From: Phoronis australis
Taxonomy: Eukaryota; Phoronida; Phoronidae
DNA: 64,000 nt
NCBI GenBank assembly: GCA_002633005.1
Contig: NMRA01000209.1
Location: forward strand, 77,005 to 141,004
Direction of reading: 5' to 3'
A model generated the notes under the pieces. The model was not told the origin of the DNA. It was given only the letters and a program-made list of their open reading frames with translations, and ran no database searches. Position numbers and translations under genes: made by a program. The stretch's first letter is position 1, and each line of letters starts with the position of its first letter. Positions 25,701 through 40,100 of this stretch are shown piece by piece.

Positions 25701-26699
25701 ACTCACTGGCACTGACAGCATAGCAAATGTGATTGAGTTTCAGTCAACGTGACAGGGTAACTCCTGGACGTAACTCCTCTCTAAAATTGGTGGATTAAAC
25801 TGCAAAGTTGTGAGAATCCACTGCAGTGCATGCGCGCACCCAGCCTTCAATGTGGGGGGTTCCGAATTTCGAATGTGGGATACTACCTTCAAAACTGTAA
25901 GTCTGCGTCTTTTTAGTGGACTTTTGTCTCGTTTCTCGGAGTTTTTGTTTCTCTGAGGCGGACCTTTTTGCCCACTTCGCCAAATTGGGGTCTCATTCGA
26001 GCCCCCCCGAACCACCCTGGGTGCCGCATCAGTGCAAGCGGTTAACTCCTATCCGATGGGAGTAATCGCGCGCTAGAGGTCGTGACATGAAAAACAGGTA
26101 TTCATTCGAAAACGCAAATCCACTGATTCGTCTGATTTTCAACTCCCGATGCTAGCGGAAAACCCGGTGTGGTGGAAAAGGTAGGCGGACTTGCGACAAA
26201 GATTTTATGGTTACCAAAGATGTCCGACTGTGACTTAAATTGGTCACAGCTGTTTATGTAGCGCCACCTTCTGAGATGAAGATATAGTATCATAATGGAG
26301 TTGCGACAGACAGGAGTTTCGCAAAAGCGAAAGCGACAAAATTGGGGGTTCAAAACATCCAATATAATGAATTTTTTCAGAAGACCAAGCAAACTCACGC
26401 TACTGTTTTGCGCCAGTATGCACACAGGCACAGTAGGAGCTTATTAGCGTACTCTAGTAAAATGGCGCTTCAAACTTACCACCATTTGTTCTTTAGGTGG
26501 AATATTCATAAAGGTCACAAGAGCAATTTAGAAAAAAGCGTAGGCTACTCGAAGTTGTATGTATTTAAGAACAGTCCAAGAAATGTGCAAAGGCCCTAAT
26601 GCGCGATGTCGTGTGAGAGCCGGAAATTTCATGAGTAATGACTAAGTAACACCATTCACCGCTATCAAGATGGAATTGATCTCAAATTGTTCCTTGCGC

Positions 26700-26840
26700 A
26701 TATGACTGATTTCCGGGTTTGCAAAGAACTATAAAAGATCATTATTTTCTAAGACCATGAACGGCTCATAAAATGACAGGCCAACTTGTACAGCATTGTT
26801 TCTATCAATAAGAAACTGTCGGTTCTCACTAAACATTGGA
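26700..26840 (+). repeat. dispersed repeat, copy 2
   Basis: It shares ggctcataaaatgac and surrounding blocks with 10185-10320. Confidence 0.45.
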
Positions 26841-27061
26841 ATGACTACCAGATTGACTACATGTGTATAAGGACATTTTAGACGAATCTTATAACGGTTA
26901 GTGATCTAACTCAAATGTTGGTCTCATTTGTCACATTGGAGTGCATCAACGTTTAGTTTATGGCTAGTAGTGAAGTGTTCACAGACGATGTTCACGTCGC
27001 TTTCCCCTGTCAAGGCCCAATCTTCGATAGATTGCGTGCTTAGCAATGTTACGTACTGTAC

Positions 27062-27485
27062 ACGCAGACGAGTTTCTAGTTGAAGTTTACGTTCGACGAT
27101 CGTTAAACTGAAGCTACAGACTCAAGTTCATCATCAAAATTTCAATTTTAATGCTGGGGTCTTAAACTGAATCATGTAGGGTTAGAAATTCATTTAGTAC
27201 GTAAACGATAATGGACGCAAAACAATTGTCACTTTCTCTGAAGTCGGACTAAATGTCAACAGCGATGAGAAGTTCGAGATCGGAGATCAGACCCCATGAC
27301 TTGATAATCTCACTTACCGTCTACCTCAAAAAGGAGAGTTCCGTGATTTCTCGGAGCAAATGTGGTAATTTCATTTGCATTTCCTCTCTGTAAAATAGAA
27401 TGCCGCGATTATCTTGAGTTTCCACAAAAGTAGACCGGAAATATTAAAAATAATTTCAAATTTGATTTCGAGATCAGACCCCGGG
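27062..27485 (+). repeat. dispersed repeat family, copy 2
   Basis: It is related to 22055-22350 by gagtttctagttgaagttta, ttatcttgagttt and gatttcgaga. It also holds two copies of gagatcagacccc about 190 bp apart. Confidence 0.4.
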
Positions 27486-27798
27486 ATAATGAAAAAGGAA
27501 TTGCTACTGAAGTCAGTAGTTTCATGATATGTTCAACTCAACTATTTCCGCAAATATTTTTATCTCAGCTCAGCAAACTTCAAAATTTTTGAAGGTGTAT
27601 CCATGTTGGCCTGTTGCTCTGATAACTTATCTGAATTATTTATAAACTGATAGGATATGCTAACGATTGCTTGTCAAAATCATGATTCGGAAATGGTCAA
27701 TGGAGAACGTTAATTAAAATTTCTTACTTGTTTCTTGAATCAGGCGCCTAATGCGGTATAAGACCCAGTTGATGAGTTATTAAAACAATGATCGATCA

Positions 27799-28341
27799 AT
27801 GCAAAATATATCTTCGTTCTCTCAAACATTTCAGCGTGGAAGTATTAACCACATATATTACGACAGAAGTTTCCCGTGGGTGTCTCTCTCTTTCGTCACA
27901 GTCTCTATCACAATAGCTCTAGTCGTGGCAATAATATACAGCAAAAGCTTCAAACAAAAAGTTTTACACGAGTCGAATCAAAATACAGTGGACGAAAGTG
28001 TTAGCCAGTTTGAAGACCAATATCCCAGTGCCTCTGACATCTATGCCAATTTAAGAAAGGCGGAAATGGATAAGACAAACCACCAAAATGACGAAATTGA
28101 CCCAATATCATTTGATTCGTCAATCCTGGCCGGTGTTACCGCAAAAGAACAGTCAAAGACGAAACAATTGACGGTGGAAGATGAACAGGAAGTGAAGTCT
28201 TCATGTCTAAGCTCAACTTTATACAAATTCTTGCAGCTGGTTCGCTTGACCATACCCGTATCAAGTGGTCGTTTGTCTGTGATCAAAGAAGAAGAAATCA
28301 CATCGCCAAGCCCAAGCAGTCCGAAGTTTTCACAGCCATGA
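27799..28341 (+). CDS. small single-pass membrane protein, unrecognised
   Basis: An open frame of 180 codons with no internal stop. Residues ~24-47 (FPWVSLSFVTVSITIALVVA and following) form one hydrophobic helix, followed by basic KSFKQK, which favours a cytoplasmic C-terminal tail. The tail is acidic and Ser-rich, with SPSPSSPKF near the end. There is no signal peptide of standard layout, since ~25 polar residues precede the helix. A tttcag sequence at about 27830 could be a splice acceptor, so this may be the last exon of a longer gene. AATAAA lies 52 nt after the stop, which supports a real 3' end. I do not recognise a family; it could be lineage-specific. Confidence 0.5.
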   Translation: MQNISSFSQTFQRGSINHIYYDRSFPWVSLSFVTVSITIALVVAIIYSKSFKQKVLHESNQNTVDESVSQFEDQYPSASDIYANLRKAEMDKTNHQNDEIDPISFDSSILAGVTAKEQSKTKQLTVEDEQEVKSSCLSSTLYKFLQLVRLTIPVSSGRLSVIKEEEITSPSPSSPKFSQP

Positions 28342-28392
28342 GGAAATGTTTTGCAAAACCATGAATCATACGCTGCAACTGAACCTATGAGA

Positions 28393-28398
28393 AATAAA
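28393..28398 (+). terminator. candidate poly-A signal
   Basis: AATAAA lies 52 nt downstream of the stop of the 27799-28341 frame. Confidence 0.45.
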
Positions 28399-28399
28399 A

Positions 28400-31020
28400 C
28401 AAGGTCACTACACTGCACGCGCGCGTGTGTTAAGAAATGACTTAAAACAACGATGTCTTTTTTCAATACCAATCAAACGACACCAATAACCCTGTTACAT
28501 GTATCTGTTCTGTTATCTGGTGTGACGTAACCCACCACTTTTGTCCCTTTTTGTGTTCATCTTATATCAAAGATTCTACCATTTGCCTTTGCCCTTAACA
28601 ACAAAATGTCGACTTGTAATGTGGCCTATAGTGGTTAAATGGCTTTATGTGGCTGAGACAATCTGTTTGATCATTAATGACGCATGCATTGCACACGGAA
28701 ACTTTTTACGTATAAAAAGACAAGGTATTAATTGGAAAACGTCAAAATAAAATTACCAGATGAAGATACTCACGAAACTGGTGGCACTGAGCTTGGCGTA
28801 GTGAAAAAAGTGCTCGCGTCTTTACTCGGGGTCTAAATTTGAATTCCACAGTTCTCTAGCTCCCACGATCGGTTTTTATCTTATATTAATGCAGTATAAA
28901 ATGGTTCCAGGTGATCAGTGCAATGGATCCACCCAAGCGGCCTGCGCACGTCTGGTACAACGTGCAATTAATTATATTATATTCTCGAAACTGGTGAGTG
29001 AAGGAAATGGCAAAGCCACGGAGGTATTACAAGCGTTAGTAATGTTACAGCGGAAATTAAACATGTTTTCAGAGATACAGTACCAAACTTTGTAGCTTTT
29101 TCGCTCCGTTTGCTGCAATAGTATAAGGATTTGTTTATGATGTTGAGGGCCGGGGAGATGTTCTAACGAACCCCACAATACAAACTCTTGTTTACAGTCA
29201 GCCAGTTAGGTTCCATCATTTACGACCGTTGCGTTTGATCGAGCTAATAGGAAAACTCATATCTCGCTACATGTAGCTATTCGTAGGCGTACTGTGTGAA
29301 GCAACCGTTTCCGAACGCGCAGAGCCATTGGCGATTGGGCTCCTGATAAGAGCGAAATATACATGAACGCTTTGGGACTGGAAATAAGGTTACTGTTAGG
29401 AAGTTCCCAGTGTTCATTTCAGTCTACGTGGCAAGGAAATACACTAAGTGATTGACAATAGATTCTTGTCGTGAGACACATCTCATGTTGGTGGAGCCAA
29501 GAGTAGTCCTACATGTTCAGGCTATACGCATATGTATAGACGAAGAAGGTCGATGTACACTATCTTTCGGAAACATAATGCGAGATCAAACGAACTTGAA
29601 ATTGCCTTCGTCGCGCTATGTTCTCTCATGGTACGGGGCTCTAGTGCACAGACTTGGTCTCATTTCTTGAGTCACAAGCGGTATATTTTAAACGTTTGAG
29701 ATTCATTTGAGTGTATTTTTCATGATTCGTAGCTGTTGAAATCGAATTCTCAACCTCGCGGAGGCACGCCTGTATTTTTTCCCGAAGACCCCATTGGCGG
29801 ATTTAGAGGGGGCCAAGGGGGTCATGGCCGCCCTAAAATTTTCCTGGATTCCATTTGGCACTTCGGGGGTGCCTGCACCCCCCCANCCCCCCCCCCCCGG
29901 CATTGTGGTTCGTTTGTCGACTTCGGCGAAGGTTGGCTACTCTAGTTCCCATTTGACGACCTGGGAGTTATACAATGCTGGATTTGGCAAGTTGACGTTG
30001 TTAAGCGAGGAGCCATGATACACCTTGTCCATGAACTTGTTCGGAAACTGGGTGCATGCTGTACGCTCTATTACGTATACATATAGGGGAGTCACGCTGA
30101 CATTGCTTACTATAATAGAGGAATCTCTTTAAAAACAGTCAGCACCCTGCCGTCAATTGCTTAACGAAGACTTGTTTGGCCACAAAGTAAACACGACCGG
30201 ACTTCATATCGGTTATAGTGTTGAGCTGGTATTGCAGTTTTGGTGAGTTGGTGAATTATTTCTGTTTGTTCACAGTTGAGCATTGCTGTTAAAATGGCTC
30301 GCTGCATTCACTAGTTCATGTCATGGCTTCTGTGTAAAAACATGTTTTGATTGAGCCTCTGTTATAAAATCGGACTAATGTTTTTCCTTACAGAAACTCA
30401 GATTAGAAAACGATTTCTAGGGCTGAAACAACCGTTAACTGACCGTAACTGCTTCACATCAGGCACATTAGACAGTGAAAATGTAGGTAAACAGTGTATA
30501 TTTGTTTTAGCGAATGTCCTTAAAATGACACAACACGATACAGATTTATAAGCTTATTGAATGATCCACATAAATCAACTGCAGAATTTGAGCATTTGGT
30601 GTTGAAGAGACATTAAGTATGCAACGCAACACAAAATTGATTTTTCTCAGTGTTAAGTTTTAACTTGCATTAAAACTTCGCGGTTTACGTCGACGTTCTG
30701 CTTACGGAGTTAAGCCAGTATGAAAGGCATTTCGATTGTGTATTTCAGACCGGATGCAATTATGTACTGGATAGGTGGTTTTCTAATTTAAATTAATTTA
30801 TCGTTACAAATTTCAATTCAAGTGGAGGACAGGCGCAGTGTGACAGCTTTGAAAACCCAAATGAGCTTGTGAAGAAAGTTAATTGACACACACACACTGT
30901 GTCTGTAGTTCAAGCATTTTTGTGTTACAGTGCATGTAGTTTAACGGTTTAATGCTTCCTGTTTCTTTCAAGCGTCTCGTGCTAAAAAACAACAGCGTAT
31001 TGTGCTAATGAACAGCTAAG
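28400..31020. other. intergenic before the ROCO gene
   Basis: No gene was recognised. A MITE end lies at 29788-29905. The last ~100 bp before 31021 probably include the 5' UTR and promoter of the ROCO gene, but no clear core element was seen. Confidence 0.45.
29788..29905 (-). mobile_element. fragment of the 'ggcggatccagg' MITE family
   Basis: It begins ttggcggatttagaggggg, the inverse of the ctctaaatccgcc right end seen elsewhere, followed by gtcatggccgccctaaaatt. The far end dissolves into a C homopolymer with one N. Confidence 0.6.
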
Positions 31021-31131
31021 ATGTCAGGAAACAGCATTGACAAATTCATACAACTCGTACTCCGAGGAGAATATGACAGTACTGCCATCTATCTTCAGGA
31101 CGACGATTTTGATATGGACGCTAAAGACGAA
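31021..31131 (+). CDS. ROCO exon 1
   Basis: 37 codons starting MSGNSIDKFIQLVLRGEYDS, donor gtaagg, phase 0. The helical FIQLVLRGEY...AIYLQDDDFDMDAKD pattern fits the first half of an ankyrin repeat. An in-frame stop lies 12 nt upstream of the ATG. Confidence 0.78.
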
Positions 31132-34100
31132 GTAAGGACTGATTGTATTCATGGGTAGTCCTCAGCAGTGGGGGGTTGAGGAAAATTCAAGTGACGTACA
31201 TGTGCACGAAGGCATAAAACGAACCAGTTCGAAATCGCACATTTTAAAAGAACGCACGTGTCTCCTCAACCCAAAAGTGTGGATAAAATAGTTCATATCG
31301 TGAATTTCAGCCCTGTAATTGTATTTTTATTTTACACTATGCAAATAGAAAGGTTCAGCGTCATTCAGGTGCGCCGGTCACTGAAACTTGAAATTCTGCA
31401 ACAAGAAATAAAGTCTGAAATTCATGTAAAACTTGAATTTATGGTGAAAGAGCATCACAAGTGTTGATCTGGTTTACATAGCAGTTCGTATTTAAGTTTT
31501 TGACTTCATTGAAGCTGAAAAACTATCAAGTCTGTAAATGCAGACCTTGTGCAAGCTCAATATTTTACTGTCATAGACAGGGGTATTCCTTCAATCAAAA
31601 CCAACTTGAAGACACTAGACTCACTTTGCCGCACTCAGCGTGCAAATAAGTATTTTTGTACATAAGGGCATGGGCCAGAGGTTTGATTTGATGGCGAGAT
31701 TCGTGAGAGGCCAAAACGTAATGGAATGTGAAGTGGTAACTCCAGAACTTTATTCATAAACTATCACTTGCAGCAGAAATGAATTTTTGGTCATTATTAA
31801 TTTTTGAACGTTTATTAATCATTTACTTAAGTACAAACTCATTACATTATTTCGAAAAAATACAAAAAATAGTAGATTTATGTACATGTTTCACACCTGT
31901 TCTCACTCCTTAAATTCATACGGCGCCTTTTGGGGCCAGCACACTAAGGTTCACTGGTGCACGTGCTCGTATCGTCTCTAAATTTTGTCTTGCCTTGCCT
32001 GAAAGCTGGCTATGCAATGTCAAAGTGCAAACGTTAGCCTGACAATTTATGTTACAGAATTATAGAACCGCGTTCCTTCATGCTGTTGAGACGAAAAACT
32101 ATGAAGCGCAACAGTTTCTGATCAAGGCTGGCTCTGACGTCAACGAATGGATGCAGGTTTGTGATGCCCCGGAAGTTGGGTGACTTTCCGGACATAAATT
32201 TTACGTGGATTTGTTAGTGAGCAGATTGCCCATTTACAAGTTCTCAATGAACACAACTACACTTTGTTTAGCGTAGATTATGTTAAAATAGCATTATCAT
32301 TTAGTTCCTGCAATACATTAGAGTAGTTAGGAGCACGAAAATTTACCGCCATGAAATGGGTTTCACTGAGGGCTTTAATTAAAGGCACTGGCAGTTCGTT
32401 CTTGCTTGAGATCAGACTCTACAAGTTGGCTTGTCGTCAGATTGCAATTCATTTTATGCGCCAAGCATGGTTTTTAGGAATAATGAACAATCGGCAAATC
32501 CAGCAAAACCACCCTCCATCTGTAAAATGCACTAGTCGAGGCCAATTTTTATAGCGGTGGTCTCAACCAAATGTTCGTTTCTTGAACGTAGCCGGTTTGT
32601 AACCCCTTAAACTTGTGACAACATTATGTCTCGGTGTACACTCAGCCATTTCGTGTAGTACGTATACACAGTGAGGTCAACATATTTGGTGTCGACAAAC
32701 ACTTTGGACACTTTAAGTGCGGCTATTGTGATTCGCTTTTTAAATACAAAATAACCCAAACAAGTGGCCTTAGTTGCCTACTTAAAACTGCATTTCCCCT
32801 TGTTTATCTGGCCTACTTGAATTGAGTGTTTACTTCAATAAAATTGGTCTCTTAATATTTCTTACCTCGATACATGTGCATCAGTAGGTGTCTATTTCCG
32901 TTACCATCAAGAATCGGATCCACAGTGTTTACAAGCTGTAATTCTCCGCGTTTAGTTGGCTAAAAACAAAAATCGAAGGATGTCATTTGCTCCTATGGCT
33001 TTGGTCTCACTACAATATATTAGGAACTTTTTTAAAAAGCATCGAAATCTTCAGCGACTCGAGGAAACGATTAAGAGTTTATTAAGACTGACCAACCATA
33101 AAACTGCGAATTCGAGAATGGCGCATGTTTGCATTTCCTATGATTTGAGTCGGTATTATTGCCGCTTTCAGAAGTGACGTAACGACATTTAGTGTTCTTC
33201 CTGCCAGCAGTCGTTCATGCCATTCATTTATCTTTTGCACGCACGCGTTTTGCATAAGTAAAACTAATTTCTATAAATATATGCCATTGGTGTACACCGT
33301 GTTTACGATGGTTTGACTAAAAATAATGGAAGAACTATCAGGTATTCGTAGAAAAGTTTTAAGTTGCAAATAAAAACTAACGGAGTTTCACTTTTGTCTA
33401 CGGTACACTCGCGCATATTTGCGTATGCGGTAGCTACGCCATAACACTCATCCAGAACACGCACTAAAAATGGGTTGTATCTGCGTTTTCCTTATATCAG
33501 ACAGGAGACTGGGACTTCTTGCCCAGTGGATGGACGACGGCATTGGAAGTTGCACTTACGAACGACGACCTAAAGAGTATACAAACCATTCTCGAGGCAC
33601 CCACATTCGATCCCAAGAGGCACACGGGTATATGGGTGGTACGTACTGGAGAACTTTTAGTGCACGCTTAGTGTACAGTGCCCAGCACTTTTGAGGACGT
33701 TTTGCCCTTGCAGTGCTTACGTCAGAAGTGTTGCACTCTTTGAAATAAGCAACTTGCTCTTCTAAAATCTCATCCTGTTGGGTTAGAAATGATAACTGCT
33801 ATAGGCTCGAGAAAAACTGGCAAGTCGTTTTAAAGGTCAAGGCCATTAAGAGTATGTTGGACACTAAAGTCTGTGCATTCAGCCATACATGTGTACAAAA
33901 CTATGTACTTTCACTCCGAAAGTGCAAAAGCCTACAGCATTTGAAGTTTGCCATTATACCTACCTGTGAACAATCGTTGATTTTGTCACTCGGTCATTGT
34001 CGTTTTAGTAAAATTTAGCAAAAAAGAAAGGTATGTTAGTACCAAACCAACGGCATCTATAACGTGACCGAGACCGTTTGGTATAAATGTCCAAAACGAA

Positions 34101-37100
34101 GTCTCAGAAAACGCGATTATTGTAGTTTTCTAAATTGCCATTTAGTTCTCGTTTTATCAGTGTATCCATTTTTTAGATTTTCCATTGAGATAATATTTTT
34201 TATAGACCCTCTAGTAAAAGGGGATCATTTCAAAAACAATCCCTAATATCGTACAACATAGCATCTGAAAGTTCCATTTGAGCCCAATTTGCCATTTCGG
34301 TGAATCTAATTTTCTGAAATGAGCGAAGTCTGGACATTTTTCTACGATCACATATAAGCTTAACTTGAATTTCATGGCTAGGTCCATGGGCGAATCCAGT
34401 ATTTTAAGTTAGGGGGACAGCGCAGTGTATTTTGCCCTTTAGACATTTGCACACCCGAATTGCCAAATGAAATCTGGAAGAATTTTAGGGGCTATGCCCC
34501 CCTTGGCCCCCCCTCTAAATCCGCCACTGAGGTCACTATAGCACATGATGCAAGTTTTTCGGCCACAGTACCGTACCAAGTTGAATTATTTTGTGCCCCC
34601 CCAACTCTTTTACCATCACTGGCCTCTGACCTAGCTCTACCTCAAATGCTGGCCTAGGTAAGTTAGAAACGTATATACCGTGACCCCACTTGCCTTTCGG
34701 ACATATGCCCATTAGTTTCCGGACAAATCGTCTCCTGACTCCGTGTTTTACAATGGACCTTACACATACAGTACACTCGTTTGCCCATGCCTTGAGACCA
34801 TGCTACAAATCGTCACAAACGACTTTTATGGGGAATTAGCTACCAAACTTCAGATTTTTCAAGCGATATTCCCCACGATTCAATTGAACAGAATTCTCAT
34901 TATCTTATACATGTATGAAAGAATCGTCGTAATAATACAACTCGCAAATCTCCACAAGACTAAAAAGACTCCTCAAGTGAAACAAAACTGGACGAGAATC
35001 GACAGGTCATGGAGAAAAATCTTTTAATGACTAAGAAAGTCATAGTTCGTGAGAAGAACAATGCGAATGTGTTGTGTGTAGAATATTAATTATTTCTGAT
35101 CTGAAAGTTTCACCAACTATCTGGACTAGCAAACAACTAATATCCGTAATTTCTGTAGCCACAGATTGCCTTATATGATGTGAGACTGAGCAGGTCGAAG
35201 TGATACTAATGTTGATGTTGCTTACACGAACTCAGCACGTTCTAAATTGACGTGTAGCGACTGATGGACACAAGTATTTCAATCAGGCAATGGTTTCGAA
35301 TCGATAAAGCCAAAAACGGAACGATTGCTTCTGGTCTGTGCCAAACTCACTTTTGAACCTGCACCCCACAGCTGGCATCAAGTGACCTTGGGCGAAAAAC
35401 TCCCCGATCTGATTCTGCTGACGTTGGGCAAAAAATGCGATTCCCGACCGTTGCCAGCTGGCAAGTCTGTGGCGTTATCTTATTGCAAATATGGATATCT
35501 AAAATATTACACCAATTAAAATAAAAACCCACAAACCAGAACCAGTTATGCCTTAACTCATTTTTTCATTCGTTTTCTTCTGTGTTGAAAACAGGCAGTC
35601 AGTAAAGATCTTCCTCACCCTCGTTTTCGTGATGACACAAATTGTCAAACACCGCAAGTAAGACTAGAAACGGCATAGCCTCGTTCAGCGCAATTAACTC
35701 TCACAACCTTAAATCACGCTCTAATGACAAACATGATTTCACAAGCGTATTAACACGTCATGGGGTTTTAACCTTTTATTTGAAATTACTTGCTTTGGTC
35801 GCCTGGACTTCTCCCGACAGCCATACTACCTTTGGCACCTGAATCTAACTCGCCATGATAATCAACTTAATGGCCTAGTCTAGCCTCATTCCGATCTTTA
35901 GTGGTGACGTGTCATGGCTGTAGATGACGCAATTTAGACCCGGAAATAAGAGTAGACATGCCGTCACACTGGGTCCAAAACGTCATAATGACGTCAAAAA
36001 TGACGTGATGCTAAACATTCCTACGAGTTTTCAGTTCTTCTTGAGGTTAAGAATCATTTCAAGTCTGCGAAAGGAACAAGATGAGACCGACTCAACTAGC
36101 CCTAGTAACTAGCCCTAGTAACTAGCCCTAGTAACTAGCCCTAGTATGTAGTTCTAGTAACTACTCTAGCGATTAGCCCAAACCAGAGTCTGTCTGTTGA
36201 TAGAAAGATTGGCTTTTTGCTCCTTTAGGGTACCCCATGTAGATTGGACATCAATATGGGTGAAGGGTTTCTTTCATGTGACAGCACTTTAAAGTCATCA
36301 TGCGTGGGGCATTTTCCATGTATGTGTGTCGTTTCATGAAAGGAATCCTACGTTGACATCTCATCGGTCGAGATTGGCGTACCTCGTAATTTGCCGGCAT
36401 TGATCAACGACACGGTAGTTAATTACATCCCTTTTGAGCCTGATGATGTCATCGTTCTCTAGATAATCAGACCCATCGTAAACACACTGGGGGCGATAAC
36501 AGTATATTAAAAATTTTCGCGAACGAATTTTGATAATCGGACAAGAAATGTGACTTTAACAACCTAAAACGCTTGTATGTTGCCATATTACGTTCCTCAT
36601 TTAATTTTGCTGGGTGCGCAATATAATTGAGCCAATTACCAAACCGGAAGACGGCAGTTGGATTTTGAGGTAAGGGCTAAGTGTCATTACAATTCTTGGC
36701 ATGAAACCCCGCGAGTCTGGGAATTTGGGGTCTGCTTGTCCGTAACTGGAATTCAAGTGAAGGTATCTGGAATTTAGAAGCACGGCCATCGCATCCATGC
36801 TCTGCTATTCTTGCCGACCAAAATCAATACTTTTTATCTTTTCATGATACCATTTCAGAGTATACCAAGCACAACAGTTCTTGGCTACATTGATGGCGAA
36901 GATGAAAAGGTATTGTTTAAAAGGCAAAAGATTCACGAGGTCACGTTGGACTATGGCAACGCACCCGGTCCATTATTCCTTACGGCAATCCACCAGGACC
37001 TCGATAACAGCTTCGAGAAACATGTATCCCGTAATTTTTTATCACTCGCCGTTGCAAGAGACGTTGGCCTATCGCAAAACCACTATTCCATTATAGTCGC

Positions 37101-40100
37101 CTTCGGATGCAAGAACTTTCCCAAGCTGAATACTCTCCTTAGTTTTACACAGCCGATTTTTCTGACCTCTGTTTATGCAGTGTCATGCGGTTTGACCGAA
37201 TTAGACAGCTGGGACGGTATAACGAACTGTCGCAACCTTGAAGTGTTGGTCCTCTCCGATAACCTAATACCCGAGATACCTGATCATGTATTCAGATTGA
37301 AAAAGCTGAGGGTTCTTAAAGTAGACCGAAACCACTTGACAAGCATTCCTTATGAAGTGTGTCACCTTGAATCTTTGGTTCACTTTTCTTGCGACTTTAA
37401 CAAACTTGTTTCGATTCCCAAATCGATCGGCAAGCTAAAAAATCTCGAGATATTAACATGTAGCAACAACAGTATCTCAAACATTTCCTGGCTGTACTAC
37501 TGCCATTATCTAAAAAAGTTTGATTGCAGTAATAACGACATCACTGTTATTCCATCTGGGATTGACGACGTTTCCCTTCCAAAGCTTAAAGTGCTTGATA
37601 TCAGTTCGAATAAGATTCGCAGTATATCCCCTATGATGCTGGATCTGATTCAACAGCAACTTGTGTTTCGATACTACAGTGACACGCTAAATGTGCAAAA
37701 CAAGTTTAAGAGAAGTCGCAAAGAACTCACTGAAAAGCTGAATCAAGAAAGACAGCGGTTGGCAGGAAATGAAATGTTGCTTAACAAGGTTGCAAGCGCA
37801 GTCTTTCTGGGAAGCAAAAATTCTGGCAAAACTCTCTTACTTAAAGCGCTGAATAGTCCTTCTGGTGCGTCTCGGTCTACGAGTAAAGACAGTGACCTTC
37901 CGTTTGAAATATACCAGACGACTTGGGAAGACAAAGAAAAAAGCGATTCCTATCATGTCAGCAGCGTGATCTTGAAGGCTGACAACTTGGACGATTTCGC
38001 TCGTAATATCGCTGATGGGAATTTATATGTTGTTCCCATAGCAATTCACCAACTGAGTTCTTCTTCGAAGAATGGCCAAGCCATAACAAGTCAGCAACTG
38101 GATAGCCTTGGTTTGTGGATGAATGTGATATCCGATGTTATGAAGAGCACGGATAAAATGCAGCCCGTGTTGATCGTTGGTACCCACGCGGACCTTATTC
38201 GTAGTAAAGCCCGTTTAAAAGACGTGTGGAAAAGAGTGAAAGGGTTTTTGATGTGGGCTAGGCTTTCCCATGTAAAAAAATTCGACTATCACCCTTACTG
38301 CTTGATGTGTAATGCTGAAAGGGGGGCATTGACGCGAAAGACACACAAGGACGCTGGTGGAATGGGCGGTTTGGCTGTTAACTGGAATGCAAACTATATC
38401 GACGACGAGGACCTGATTGTAGACGACATTAAAGACGTTCTTTACATCAGTGGGCCCGAGGATTGCATTATAGAAGTACCTCACGTTGTTGGTTATCATG
38501 AAGTATCGTCCATGTTTTCGTATCCTGCGGCCAGTAGCCCATTTAAATCTATCAAAGGCAAACACTTGGAAAATTGGTCAATTGACATGGTCCTGCGCTG
38601 TCTTCTACGCCAGTTGGAAAGGTGTGGGTCAAGTGAATACATTGCTCAGAATTGGGTTGAAGCTGGCTATTACTTCCAGTCCTTATCAACCGACCATGCC
38701 AACACACCTGTCAGGCGCGTCCAGGAAATAGAACGCCTGTTGATTAACATATTTTCAATACCTAAAGAAGACATTAAAAAAATACTCAAATACTATCATC
38801 GGCGTGGTGTCATTTTGTTCTTCTCAGATATCCAAGTTCTGAATCAGGCCGTCATTTTGAGTCCGATCTGGTTCTTTTCTAAGCTCAAGGAAATGCCTCT
38901 GAAACTTCAAAGAAGTGGGACAAAATCAATGTTTGACTTCACAGAACTCCAAAGTGAGCTGTATGACGAGGATCTGAACAGAGTGTTGGAAGGGGAATTT
39001 AATTCGGACTGTTCCGAATGGTTACTTTCCGCCATGCTCAAGTTCGAAATTTGCATTAAGATTCCTTGTCAACAACCCGTATCTGAGCAGCAATTCTTCT
39101 TCCCAGGCTTGCTACCCAAAGGTGTACCTGACTCGCGTGCTTGGCCAGAAACACCAAGTCAAGGCGAAAAGCATATCACGTGTGAGATAAAACTGATACG
39201 CGTTGAACCCACATTTTTCCAGGAATTAATTGTTCTCTTCTTGACGAAGGGGCAGAAAGAAATGAAGATCGTTACAAAGCCATCCGTCTTTCTTTTACGT
39301 TCAGATCTTGTTTTTTTCACCAATATGTTGCCTGACGAATGCAAGATTTGCCCAGGTTATCAACAGAAAAAACACGATAGACATAGAATTCGCATTCAAG
39401 TTATCCCTTTCGTTGACAATTTACGTGTATCAGTTCGAGGGAACAACCCTTGCTGCATAATGACATACATTATTCCGTTCATCGACAAGTATTTACGCTG
39501 CCACGTTGGATCACGCGGCTTTGAAAGATGGAAAATAGTTTGTCCTCAGTGTATAGTAGCTAGAGAAAAGACGCAATATACCTTTGACCTAGTTCAGCTG
39601 CTCAGCCAACAAAACCGAAGGTTTCTGAACCCTATATGCGAAAACTGGCACGATCTCGGCAGCTGGCAAAATGTGATGTGCGGTCACGCGGCCGTCTTTG
39701 ACACTTTTAAGATAACAAAAGATCTAATTCAAGCTACTGGGGACCTGGAAATTCCAAAGCTTTTCGTCATTCTTCGCGAGGATATTCAGTCCGGTTTCCA
39801 GAATTGGATAATGTTCTCTAAAATTGGATTTCTCGACGGATACGCGCTCCACCTCCTATGCGAATGTCCCAATTACTGGCACTTCACGGACAGCCCTGGT
39901 TACGCCCTCCAGCGGCCCAAGGAGAACAAGAAAGAGTTCATGCAAGTAGCCTCTAAAGTACTAACAGTTGCTGCTGTCACGTCCGATCTTTTCTTGAAGA
40001 TATCCTCCGGCGCAGTGGGTGGACCTATACCGCAGCTCGCTGGTTTAATGTCGTCTGGCTTAGTCACGGGAGCCACAGGTGCAGCCAGCAAAACAAGTGA

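Larger units (their letters stand above)
24641..27798. other. intergenic with dispersed repeats
   Basis: No gene is supported. Repeats at 25360-25700, 26700-26840 and 27062-27485 are listed separately. A minus-strand frame at 25740-26015 is basic and unrecognised. Confidence 0.5.

Noticed and set aside
36811-36858. ATG at 36811 as the start of the large ROCO ORF
   Set aside because: The 16 residues before 36859 run over a polypyrimidine tract and AG acceptor, and four upstream exons with ankyrin-like repeats join in frame at 36859.
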